The notes under the pieces were generated by a model, which was not told where the DNA came from, made no database searches, and was given only the letters and a program-made list of their open reading frames with translations. Positions 1-7,689 of a stretch of 21,052 bases of DNA are shown here, piece after piece; position 1 is the first letter of the stretch; each line of letters starts with the position of its first letter. The stretch comes from Anaerolineae bacterium (lineage in GTDB: Bacteria > Chloroflexota > Anaerolineae > B4-G1 > SLSP01): positions 1-21,052 of the forward strand of contig JAGHDT010000608.1 of the NCBI GenBank assembly GCA_021159805.1, given 5' to 3'. A program made the translations under genes and the position numbers.

Positions 1-3000
1 ACCCAGGACATCGTGACGTCGGTGGACGGCACGTGCATTCACGTAGGCGCCGGCAATGTCACCTTCGACGGACAGGGCTACACTATCCGTAACACGGCGA
101 CGGGGGCTGAGACCGACATCGCGATCAACGTCAATGCGAAGGCCAATGTGACCGTCACCGGCGTCACGCTCGACGACTGGGGGACGGGCATTCGCCTCTA
201 TCAGGCCACGGGTGCGCGTGTGCTGACCAACACGGTGACAGATGGCGGCGTTGGCCTGCAGCTGGTGGGGACGGACAACGGACTGATCGCCGGTAACGCG
301 ATCACGCAGTCGACCACCGGCGTCTGGATGTACGGCTCGGACAACAACAACTTCACACAGAATCGCTTCTGCAAGCAGACGAAGCGCGATATCGAAATGT
401 CCGGCACGAGCACCGGCAATGTGCGCTCGGGCAACACCTGCGACGCGATCTACAACTGGAACGGCGACGGCGGCCTCTCGTCCTGCACCTCCACATGCAC
501 GCCGTTGACGACGACGAGCTGCGCTTCGCCCACTGCATGCGCCGGCAAGCTCAACGGCGATTACGGCAAGGTCACGCTGACCGGCAACGTAACCCCGCCG
601 GGGGGGATCACCGTCACCGGCAACCACGTCACGCTGGATTGCGCCAACCACGAGATTATCGGCAGCGGCAGCGGCGCTGGCCTGTCCTTTGAGGATCGCA
701 TCGGCGTGCACGTGGAGAACTGCCGCATCCACGGTTTCAGCACCGGCATCGAGGTCCGCTCCAGTGGGATGAGCAAGCTCTACACCAACGAGATCTACAG
801 CAACACCACAGGCATCGCCGTGCTGCAGACCGACCCAACGCTCAAGCCGCTTCAGAACATACTCGACCACAACACCATCTACGGCAATGCCTCGTATGGG
901 ATCAATCTCACGAACGCCCAGGATAGCATTGTCCAGGGTAACGGCCTCTACCAGAACGGCCAGTATGACCTGTGGGTTGCGGGCGAGTGTGACAACTACA
1001 TAGACAGTTCCAGCGGTGTCCGGTATGTGTACGACCAATCGGGCGTCACCGTGACCGGCAGCGGAAACGACGAGGTGATCCTCTGCAATGTGGACAACAG
1101 CGTTGTGCGCGACATGGCCATCAACAACGGCGTGGACAATAACAACGGTATCCTGATCATCGATTCGTCGGAGACGACGGTGCAGGGCATCGCGATGGAC
1201 CACAGTCGCGGCATCCTTGTGGTGGGCAGCGATTCGATCACCGTCACCAACAACACCATTACCGACAGCGCCGCAGATGGCATCGCCTACGACGGCAGCC
1301 CCGATGGCACCGTGATCAGCAACAGCGTGCGCACCAGCGCCGGATACGGCGTCGCGATCAGGGGGCTCTCGCACGGCGCGGACGTGATCAGCAACACCGT
1401 TGGCGCCAACAGATCCAGCACAGCCGGAGGTAACATTGGCGGCATCCTGGTCGAGGATAGCAACAATGTCGCGGTGCGCGACAACTGGGTGCGCCGGAAC
1501 ACCGGCGAGGGCATCGCGGTGGAATCGTCCAGCGGTACAACGGTGAGCAACAACACGGTGCGCGGCAACCTGTACGGGCTCTATCTGAACAACCAGGTGA
1601 GCGGCGTGACGGTGAACAACAACGGGTTCTGCTACAGCACCGGCAAGGACGTGTACAGTAACGCCGGAGCCGGCGCCACCGGTGACAACAACACCTGCTC
1701 GCAGCTCTACAGCTGGGCCGATACCGGCGAGACATCGCGCTGCACCAACGAGTGCGTGGGGTGGTACAACAGGAACTGGGGATTCTCTTTCCATAATCCC
1801 ACCGTTGATGATCTCTCTTGGAGTCGCTACGAGGACACCTTCGGCGAGGACGAGGTGGAGATCACCGTTAAGATCTGCGCCGGGCTGCCCATCTGCATCC
1901 CCTTCAAGTGCTGGTGCGCGGGCAAGATGATCGACATCGGCACCGGCATCCCGGAGCCGGTGGCCGCGATACTCTATGGCGCCGCTTACCGTGACCTGGG
2001 TGAGCCGGGCACCTGTTATGGTGTGAGCGGTAACTCCCTCGCCTTCTTCAACTATGATGACCACCCGGCTAACTACCTAGCTGGTGCCACCACAGTTCCC
2101 GATCTCAAAGCCGACAGCACCTTCGGTGGCTACAGCCTTACGGAGAGTCGCGAGATCGTACACGGTAGCCAGATGTCAACAGAGGCTATCAGCATATTCT
2201 TGAGTGCGCTGGCCACGGGTGGCGACGACGCCAACACAGTGCTGAACGCCGCGCGCAACGGCTTGGCCAACGGCCAGATGGGCACCGTCTCCATCAAGGA
2301 TGGGCTCACCACCGGTCACGTGTTGAACTACGACACGGTGGTCGATGAGGCCGGCAATACCTCGCGTATCTATGTCTATGACAGCAACAAGGAAGGATTC
2401 GTCACCAACCTCGTTGACGATCCGACGCAGTTCCCCGCTATCGTGGTCGACCGTGCAGCCAACGACTGGAACTACCAGCATGGCAGCAGCACCTGGGGCG
2501 ACGACAGCATCTTCAACATGCCCTATGCCGCGCTCAACCGCAGCGACTGGACGCTGCCGCTCTCTGTCAACGGCATCATCAATATGGTCTTCGGCAGCGG
2601 CGCCAAGGCCGGCGTTGAGGACATGTCGGGCAACCTGCTGGGTTACGATGACGCCGGCACGCCCCACGAGGAGATCCCAGGTGCGATGGGCTACCCCATC
2701 TGGGGGGCGACGGATGCCTCAGATCTGCCGGCCCGTTTGTTGGTCCAGCCCGGCGACTACGACATCCACATCTACGGCGGCAGCGGCCCCTACACCGGGA
2801 CGCTTGTCGGCCTCAACGGGGCCTATGTGCTGGAGAGCATCCCCGCCTCTGTGACCACTCGCGATGAGCTGGAGTTCCGCATCGTCAACGGCAATGCCCA
2901 GCACAACGAGCTGGCCATCATGACCAGCGACGCGTGGAAGCCTGTCACCACGACCTGGACGCGCGGGTCGGACCCTAGCGGCGACCGCCGCACCTATCGC

Positions 3001-3930
3001 ATCACCGGCGAGCTCAACAACCTGTCCAAGATCTGGATCAAGACACTGCCGGACCTCAGTGGGGCCGTGGTTGCCAACCGCGGTACCGTTACCGTCACGT
3101 ACTCTCTGGAGATCAGTAACGAGATGGTGCGCGAGGGCGTGCCGACGCCATCCGGTGCGCCGACCTTGGTCGTCGGCCCGTTCAGCGTGGCGCCGGGCGA
3201 GACCGATGCCATCGTACCTGATGACTGGGGTGACCTGGCCGGCGCCACCGCGGTGGTCACGACCTCGATCTGCGGCGACCATATCCAAGGGCCGGGCGAG
3301 GATTCGGTGAACTGCCCCGATGACGCCGGACCACCCAAGGAGTGCGTCGAGCCGTATGACGATATGGTCATCGCCGCCGACACGCTCCTCTGCTCGGGTA
3401 CTTATGAGCTCCCCGACGAGGGCGAGCCCGGCGTACTGATCGTCGAGCCTGATGGCGTGACCCTCGACTGCAACGGCGCCGTCCTGATGGGTGGCGGTTC
3501 GGGCATCGGCATTCGCGGCCTCAATGGCAACGGTATCACGATCATCGGTTGCACCGTCGCCCACTATACGGAGGGTATCCACCTCGATGGCGTCAGCAAC
3601 GGCACCGTCGCCCAGTCTGTGCTGATGGCGAATGCCGAGTGGGGCCTGCACGCGTCCGGCGTGAGCGGGCTCAGCACCACACAGCTCTACGTCGCCGACA
3701 ACGGGAATGGCCTGCTCCTGGAAGGGGCAGATGGCGCGACGCTGGAACAGGTGACTGTCTGTCCGAATATCGGTACCGACATTGCCGCCTGGGAGAGTTT
3801 TAACCTCACCGGCAAGGAAAATGCCTGCGATATCACCGAGGGTTGGCAGGATGCCGGTTTCGAGGCGTGTACCTACGCCTGCTCCGTCCCCGTCACACGC
3901 AGAGTCTATCTGCCGTTGGTGCTACGGTGA
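1..3930 (+). CDS. Large secreted beta-helix protein with embedded putative cysteine peptidase domain (5' truncated)
   Basis: The frame is open from base 1, so the true start and signal peptide lie outside the window; numbering here is from the GTG at 13. Residues about 1-150, 180-590 and 1140-1270 are right-handed parallel beta-helix repeats (NosD/PbH1 type) rich in Asn, Gly, Thr and Val. Each block ends in a four-Cys cap (C120/143/158/162, C540/562/577/581, C1250/1272/1286/1290). Between blocks two and three, residues about 600-900 carry GTCYGVSGNS (C668), TGHVLNYD (H769) and YVYDSN (D790/N792), the arrangement of a papain-like or C39-like Cys-His-Asp/Asn peptidase. A beta-rich segment and a CGDHIQGPGED motif follow. 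The tail RVYLPLVLR resembles a common C-terminal signature of Chloroflexota exported proteins. It is probably surface-located, in glycan binding or processing; substrate unknown. Beta-helix and secretion are secure, peptidase activity is inferred. Confidence 0.85.
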   Translation, partial: TQDIVTSVDGTCIHVGAGNVTFDGQGYTIRNTATGAETDIAINVNAKANVTVTGVTLDDWGTGIRLYQATGARVLTNTVTDGGVGLQLVGTDNGLIAGNAITQSTTGVWMYGSDNNNFTQNRFCKQTKRDIEMSGTSTGNVRSGNTCDAIYNWNGDGGLSSCTSTCTPLTTTSCASPTACAGKLNGDYGKVTLTGNVTPPGGITVTGNHVTLDCANHEIIGSGSGAGLSFEDRIGVHVENCRIHGFSTGIEVRSSGMSKLYTNEIYSNTTGIAVLQTDPTLKPLQNILDHNTIYGNASYGINLTNAQDSIVQGNGLYQNGQYDLWVAGECDNYIDSSSGVRYVYDQSGVTVTGSGNDEVILCNVDNSVVRDMAINNGVDNNNGILIIDSSETTVQGIAMDHSRGILVVGSDSITVTNNTITDSAADGIAYDGSPDGTVISNSVRTSAGYGVAIRGLSHGADVISNTVGANRSSTAGGNIGGILVEDSNNVAVRDNWVRRNTGEGIAVESSSGTTVSNNTVRGNLYGLYLNNQVSGVTVNNNGFCYSTGKDVYSNAGAGATGDNNTCSQLYSWADTGETSRCTNECVGWYNRNWGFSFHNPTVDDLSWSRYEDTFGEDEVEITVKICAGLPICIPFKCWCAGKMIDIGTGIPEPVAAILYGAAYRDLGEPGTCYGVSGNSLAFFNYDDHPANYLAGATTVPDLKADSTFGGYSLTESREIVHGSQMSTEAISIFLSALATGGDDANTVLNAARNGLANGQMGTVSIKDGLTTGHVLNYDTVVDEAGNTSRIYVYDSNKEGFVTNLVDDPTQFPAIVVDRAANDWNYQHGSSTWGDDSIFNMPYAALNRSDWTLPLSVNGIINMVFGSGAKAGVEDMSGNLLGYDDAGTPHEEIPGAMGYPIWGATDASDLPARLLVQPGDYDIHIYGGSGPYTGTLVGLNGAYVLESIPASVTTRDELEFRIVNGNAQHNELAIMTSDAWKPVTTTWTRGSDPSGDRRTYRITGELNNLSKIWIKTLPDLSGAVVANRGTVTVTYSLEISNEMVREGVPTPSGAPTLVVGPFSVAPGETDAIVPDDWGDLAGATAVVTTSICGDHIQGPGEDSVNCPDDAGPPKECVEPYDDMVIAADTLLCSGTYELPDEGEPGVLIVEPDGVTLDCNGAVLMGGGSGIGIRGLNGNGITIIGCTVAHYTEGIHLDGVSNGTVAQSVLMANAEWGLHASGVSGLSTTQLYVADNGNGLLLEGADGATLEQVTVCPNIGTDIAAWESFNLTGKENACDITEGWQDAGFEACTYACSVPVTRRVYLPLVLR

Positions 3931-4113
3931 CGTGGAGGAAGAATGTGAGAATGGAGAGTCAGCGAATGATGGATGCTTGATATGGAGCGCTTGTGGGGAC
4001 GGTGAGCTAATCGCCGACTTTGAGGAAGCGGACGCGATCCTCAACCCGGAGATTGCGCTTGGATCGTCGCAGGGCGGTGTCGACTTCGACCGTGTTCTGG
4101 TGTCGTGAGACAA

Positions 4114-4141
4114 TTGATCATTGGGCGCGTAGGCCTAGAAT
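4114..4141 (+). promoter_or_regulatory. Sigma-70-like promoter for the alpha/beta hydrolase
   Basis: TTGATC (4114-4119) and TAGAAT (4136-4141) are separated by 16 bp. This predicts transcription starting near 4148 and a leader of about 28 nt with the Shine-Dalgarno AGGAGG just before the ATG at 4176. It matches the consensus at 4/6 and 5/6 positions. It implies that the hydrolase is transcribed on its own, not from the beta-helix gene. Confidence 0.5.
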
Positions 4142-4175
4142 CGGGAGGTTCTACACTCATCACCCAGGAGGCCCA

Positions 4176-5054
4176 ATGACCGAGACCACGATCCTTGAAC
4201 GTGACCCCATCACGAGCGGGCGCGAGCTGCCTTTGGACGAGCGCTTCTCCTACCGGGCGCTGCGTAGCTATACCCACAAGTCCACACCGCAGCTTGATCT
4301 GGAGATCGACGTGCACTTCCCGCATGATTGGCGACCGACCGACCGGCGGGCGGCCATTGTCTTCTTCTTCGGCGGTGGGCTGCTGGATGGCACACCCGAG
4401 CAGTTCACACGCCAGGCTGTCGCCCTGGCGGGCCGTGGCATGGTTGTGGCGCGGGCGGACTACCGCGTGATGCTCAAGCATAATGTGACGGCCGATCGTT
4501 GCGTGGCTGATGCGAAGAGTGCGGTGCGCTGGGTGCGCGTGCACGCCGATGAGCTGGGTGTGGACCCCAATCGCATCGCCGCAGGCGGTGGGTCGTCTGG
4601 AGGTTTCCTGGCTGCGGCGGCAGGCATCTTGCCAGGCTTTGACGAACCAGGGGAGGACACCACAGTTTCACCCAAGCCCAATCTGATGGTCTTGTTCAAC
4701 CCTGCCTTGGACATTCATTCCCGGACCGCCCTGGACCTTCGCGGTGTCTCGGGGCCGCTCAGGGAGATCCTGCCTCAGTGCGTGGCGCCGACTGAGGCAT
4801 TGGCTCAGTCGCTGCATATATCCTCACATCTGACCCCTGACGTGCCGCCGATGTGGGTCTGGTATGGCACTGCGGACCCGATTTACCGTTTCGCACAGGG
4901 GTTCTTGGCCCGGGCCCATGAGCTGCGGTGCCGGTTGGTGTTGGAACTGAGGGAGGGTGCGGATCACGGGTATTTCAATGATTATCTGCCCGTCTACCGG
5001 GAGACGCTGGCCGGGGTGGCGGAGTTCCTGGCGGCGCACGGCTATCTTGAGTGA
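4176..5054 (+). CDS. Alpha/beta hydrolase (acetyl esterase/lipase-like)
   Basis: A 292-residue cytosolic-type serine hydrolase; no signal peptide is seen. The ATG at 4176 is chosen over in-frame starts further upstream because it follows AGGAGG at an ideal distance. An oxyanion-hole segment, VFFFGGG (about residues 66-72), replaces the usual HGGG. The nucleophile elbow is GGGSSGG with S140 as catalytic serine. The acid is D234 in GTADPIY and the base H264 in ADHGYF, so the triad is complete and in family order. The family (Aes/BD-FAE-like, alpha/beta-hydrolase fold 3) hydrolyses small esters, often acetyl or feruloyl groups on sugars. Esterase activity is likely; the substrate cannot be named. 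Its own promoter and separation from the transporter locus by a tRNA and two regulators argue against membership of that operon. Confidence 0.88.
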   Translation: MTETTILERDPITSGRELPLDERFSYRALRSYTHKSTPQLDLEIDVHFPHDWRPTDRRAAIVFFFGGGLLDGTPEQFTRQAVALAGRGMVVARADYRVMLKHNVTADRCVADAKSAVRWVRVHADELGVDPNRIAAGGGSSGGFLAAAAGILPGFDEPGEDTTVSPKPNLMVLFNPALDIHSRTALDLRGVSGPLREILPQCVAPTEALAQSLHISSHLTPDVPPMWVWYGTADPIYRFAQGFLARAHELRCRLVLELREGADHGYFNDYLPVYRETLAGVAEFLAAHGYLE

Positions 5055-5160
5055 CTGCGGGCACAGCGCGGTCTAGGGGCAATGGCCAGATGTGGTTGTG
5101 CGGCACTTGGCTGTAGAAGGAGCAGTTTCAGCTATGACGATGCTGGGCTAGAACTGCCAA

Positions 5161-5244
5161 GGCGTGCTTCGGAATGGCCAAGGGGCGCGCTGGTTGTCTG
5201 ACGGTGGGCTTTTCTTGAGCATCAGGTCTGTTCTGAAGCACGCC
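5161..5244. repeat. 14-bp inverted repeat with 56-nt spacer upstream of tRNA-Gln
   Basis: The left arm GGCGTGCTTCGGAA (5161-5174) matches the right arm TTCTGAAGCACGCC (5231-5244). The only mismatch becomes a G-U pair in RNA, and weaker pairing continues inward for three more bases. It lies between the hydrolase stop and the tRNA promoter, where no gene is seen. It may be the terminal repeats of a tiny decayed mobile element or a structured leader. Confidence 0.5.
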
Positions 5245-5249
5245 CGTGA

Positions 5250-5277
5250 TTGCTGGTTAGCGATCTTACGGTATAAT
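5250..5277 (+). promoter_or_regulatory. Promoter of tRNA-Gln
   Basis: TTGCTG (5250-5255) and a perfect TATAAT (5272-5277) are 16 bp apart. The -10 box ends 11 bp before the first base of the mature tRNA, giving a very short 5' leader as is usual for a single tRNA gene. Confidence 0.7.
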
Positions 5278-5288
5278 ATGAGCAGTGT

Positions 5289-5360
5289 TGGGGCGTGGCC
5301 AAGTGGCAAGGCAACGGACTTTGAATCCGTGTATCGCACGTTCGAATCGTGCCGCCCCAG
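5289..5360 (+). tRNA. tRNA-Gln (anticodon UUG)
   Basis: A complete cloverleaf of 72 nt. The acceptor stem TGGGGCG (5289-5295) pairs with CGCCCCA (5353-5359), with discriminator G5360. The anticodon stem ACGGA/TCCGT encloses the loop CTTTGAA, so the anticodon is TTG (5321-5323), reading CAA glutamine codons. The T arm GCACG-TTCGAAT-CGTGC is intact. The gene does not encode the 3' CCA (CCT follows), so CCA must be added by nucleotidyltransferase. The U-G first acceptor pairing position and overall sequence resemble bacterial tRNA-Gln. It stands alone, with its own promoter and a terminator directly after it. Confidence 0.95.
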
Positions 5361-5366
5361 CCTCTG

Positions 5367-5400
5367 CGGCCCGGGCGTATGCCCGGGCCGTTCTGTTTAC
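5367..5400 (+). terminator. Intrinsic terminator of tRNA-Gln
   Basis: A perfect 10-bp GC-only stem, CGGCCCGGGC (5367-5376) with GCCCGGGCCG (5381-5390), closes a GTAT tetraloop. It is followed by TTCTGTTT, a moderately U-rich tract. It starts six bases after the tRNA and should separate it from the kinase gene at 5425. Confidence 0.8.
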
Positions 5401-5424
5401 CTCGCCAGATAGGAGTAAGCGCCT

Positions 5425-7689
5425 ATGACTTCTGCAACACAGGAAGTAGCATCGGCACCCGGTTGGTCCATTGAGCTGGAAGATCGGATCAAGGATCTCC
5501 GCGCTGGTGCCTTGGCGGTCTGCTTGGTCGCTGTGGCGGTCCTTGGCCTGCTTCTGCTGCGTGCGCCGGCGAGTCTGCTGAGCGTGGAACGCAGTCTTGT
5601 CGGGACGTTTCTTGTGCTGTTTCTGGTTGGTGTGACCTTCTGGCTTCGCGGCTGGAGCTACCTGCCGGCGGCTTGGCTTCTTTTCTTGGGCTGTGTCGCG
5701 ATGTTGGGCCTGGTGCTGGCCTGGACCCGCTATCCTCCCCTGGTCTGTTTACTTGTCTTGCCCGTGGCCGCGGGCACAATCCTCATCAGCATTCCTGCCG
5801 GGCTGGCCACATCCTCTGTCTTCACTGCCGTCCTGTTGATCTGGCCCGGTCTGTTCCCGGGAATGGACGAGGGACTGACGGCGATCACGATTGCCGGCAT
5901 CTGGATCGTTGAAGGCGCACTCCTGATGACGCTAAAGCCGTTGGTCGATACGGTTCAGTGGGCCTGGCGCGGGTATGAGCGGAGCCTTGAATCCCTCGAA
6001 CAGGCGCGCGACTACCAACAGCAGCTCTTTGAGACGCTGGACGACTTGACCGAGGCCAACGTCCAGTTGACGCGTCTCAACCGCCTGGCCCAGGCTTTGC
6101 GCCAGGCAGCCGATAACGAGCGGCGTACCAAGGAGCAATTTGTGGCCAACGTAAGCCACGAGCTTCGCACGCCGCTCAACATGATCGTGGGTTTCTGTGA
6201 GATGATGGTTGAGAACCCGTTGTCGTATGGGGATTCGTCGCTGCCGCCGACCCTGCTAGCCGATCTTGACGTCGTGCTTCGCAACAGCCAGCACCTCTCG
6301 GACCTGGTGGACGATGTGCTTGATCTGAGCCAGATCGAGGCCGGCCAGATGGCTTTGGTTCGCGAACACGTGGCGTTTGAAGAGATTATGACCTCGGCCG
6401 TCACGGCCGTCAGTCCCCTTTTCAAGTCGAAATCGCTCACCCTGGATGTCGAGATTGAGGCGGATCTGCCCTCCGTTTTCTGTGACCGTATCCGCATTCG
6501 CGAGGTGATGTTGAATCTGTTGAGCAATGCCGGGCGCTTCACCGAGATCGGTGGCGTCACGGTCAAAGCCTGGCGCGAGCAAGACGATCTGGTGGTGAGC
6601 GTCACAGATAGCGGCCCCGGGATCCCTGAGGGGAAGCGGGAGCGGCTCTTCAGGCCCTTCGAGCAGCTGGACGGTACGATCCGCAGGCGCTACGGCGGCA
6701 CGGGGCTCGGACTGAGCATCAGCAAGAGCTTTGTCGAGTTGCACGAAGGCAAGGTGTGGGTGGAAAGCCAAGAGGGGCAAGGGACAACGTTTTTCTTCCG
6801 CTTGCCCTTCACTGCCCCGGCGCCACTGGGTGACAGCTATATGCGTTGGGTCGATCCCTACAATCCGTACGAGCCCCGCTCCCGTCCATCGCGACTGCCC
6901 CACGTGCAGATTCAGCCGCGGTGGGTGGTCGTTGAGCAGGGCACCTCGATGCAGCGTATCCTTGCCCGGCATCTTGAGGGGATCGATTTCGTACCGGTGA
7001 CGTCGTTGCCGGCGGCGATGGATGCGCTACGCGAGACGCCAAGCCAGGCGTTGCTGATCAATGAGCTTGACGTTGGTGCAGCACTGGCGAAGCTGCAGGA
7101 TGCATTGTCCCCACCCTACAGCATCCCGGTGATTATCTGCTCTGTGCCGGGCGTGGAGCAAGCTATCAACGGGCTGGGTGTCTCCGGATATCTGGTAAAG
7201 CCCATCGCGCGGGAGGCACTGCTGTCAGCTCTGAGCCATCTGGCAGGTCCGGTTGAGACGGTGATGATCGTTGATGATGAGCGAGAGGCGTTGATGCTCT
7301 ACCGCCGGATGTTGTCGTCTGCGGACCGGCCCTATCATGTGTTGCGGGCCAGGAACGGACGCCAGGCCATCGAAATCCTCCAGCAGCAACTGCCCGATGT
7401 GATTCTACTTGACCTGATGATGCCGGAGATGGATGGGTTCGAGTTCCTGCGGCTTCGCACGGGCACTGCTTGGGAGGACGTGCCGGTGATCTTGATCTCC
7501 GCACGAGATCCGCTGGGGCATCCTATCGTGAGTGACGCTCTGGCGGTCACATTGGCGGGTGGGCTTTCAGTGAATCAAATCCTGACCAGCATACGCATGT
7601 TCACATCGATGCTGGCTCCGGATAGCCATATGTCGGCCGGAGAGGATGGCGCTCCCACTCTGCAACCGTGTGGGACGGATGTGGTCTAG
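5425..7689 (+). CDS. Membrane-bound hybrid sensor histidine kinase with two C-terminal receiver-like domains
   Basis: 754 residues; the ATG at 5425 follows TAGGAG. Residues about 30-175 form several hydrophobic membrane segments with little extracytoplasmic loop, so the signal may be sensed in or near the membrane. A coiled linker (about 180-235) leads to the HisKA domain with H245 in NVSHELRTPLN, then a HATPase_c domain with N box MLNLLSNAGRF, G1 box DSGPGIP and G2 box GGTGLGLSIS. A first receiver-like domain (about 490-605) is degenerate: N546 replaces the phospho-acceptor Asp and the N-terminal acidic pair is lost. The second receiver (about 612-720) keeps IVDDE and D663 in LLDLMMPEMDG, but has GGLS where KP is expected. 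Kinase activity is likely. Its probable partner is the convergent regulator whose stop codon it overlaps. Confidence 0.93.
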   Translation: MTSATQEVASAPGWSIELEDRIKDLRAGALAVCLVAVAVLGLLLLRAPASLLSVERSLVGTFLVLFLVGVTFWLRGWSYLPAAWLLFLGCVAMLGLVLAWTRYPPLVCLLVLPVAAGTILISIPAGLATSSVFTAVLLIWPGLFPGMDEGLTAITIAGIWIVEGALLMTLKPLVDTVQWAWRGYERSLESLEQARDYQQQLFETLDDLTEANVQLTRLNRLAQALRQAADNERRTKEQFVANVSHELRTPLNMIVGFCEMMVENPLSYGDSSLPPTLLADLDVVLRNSQHLSDLVDDVLDLSQIEAGQMALVREHVAFEEIMTSAVTAVSPLFKSKSLTLDVEIEADLPSVFCDRIRIREVMLNLLSNAGRFTEIGGVTVKAWREQDDLVVSVTDSGPGIPEGKRERLFRPFEQLDGTIRRRYGGTGLGLSISKSFVELHEGKVWVESQEGQGTTFFFRLPFTAPAPLGDSYMRWVDPYNPYEPRSRPSRLPHVQIQPRWVVVEQGTSMQRILARHLEGIDFVPVTSLPAAMDALRETPSQALLINELDVGAALAKLQDALSPPYSIPVIICSVPGVEQAINGLGVSGYLVKPIAREALLSALSHLAGPVETVMIVDDEREALMLYRRMLSSADRPYHVLRARNGRQAIEILQQQLPDVILLDLMMPEMDGFEFLRLRTGTAWEDVPVILISARDPLGHPIVSDALAVTLAGGLSVNQILTSIRMFTSMLAPDSHMSAGEDGAPTLQPCGTDVV

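Noticed and set aside
2719..3651. A 310-codon minus-strand open frame inside the beta-helix gene
   Set aside because: Antisense by-product of high GC3; composition is skewed to Asp/Arg/Ala/Val without domain motifs, and the plus frame is a continuous repeat protein.
3931..4113. Open reading continuing after the beta-helix gene (for example ELIADFEEADAILNPEIAL)
   Set aside because: It reads like protein for about 35 residues, but has no start with a ribosome site in its own frame and no family I recognise. A 17-codon frame from the GTG at 3928 is equally unsupported. It may be a gene remnant.
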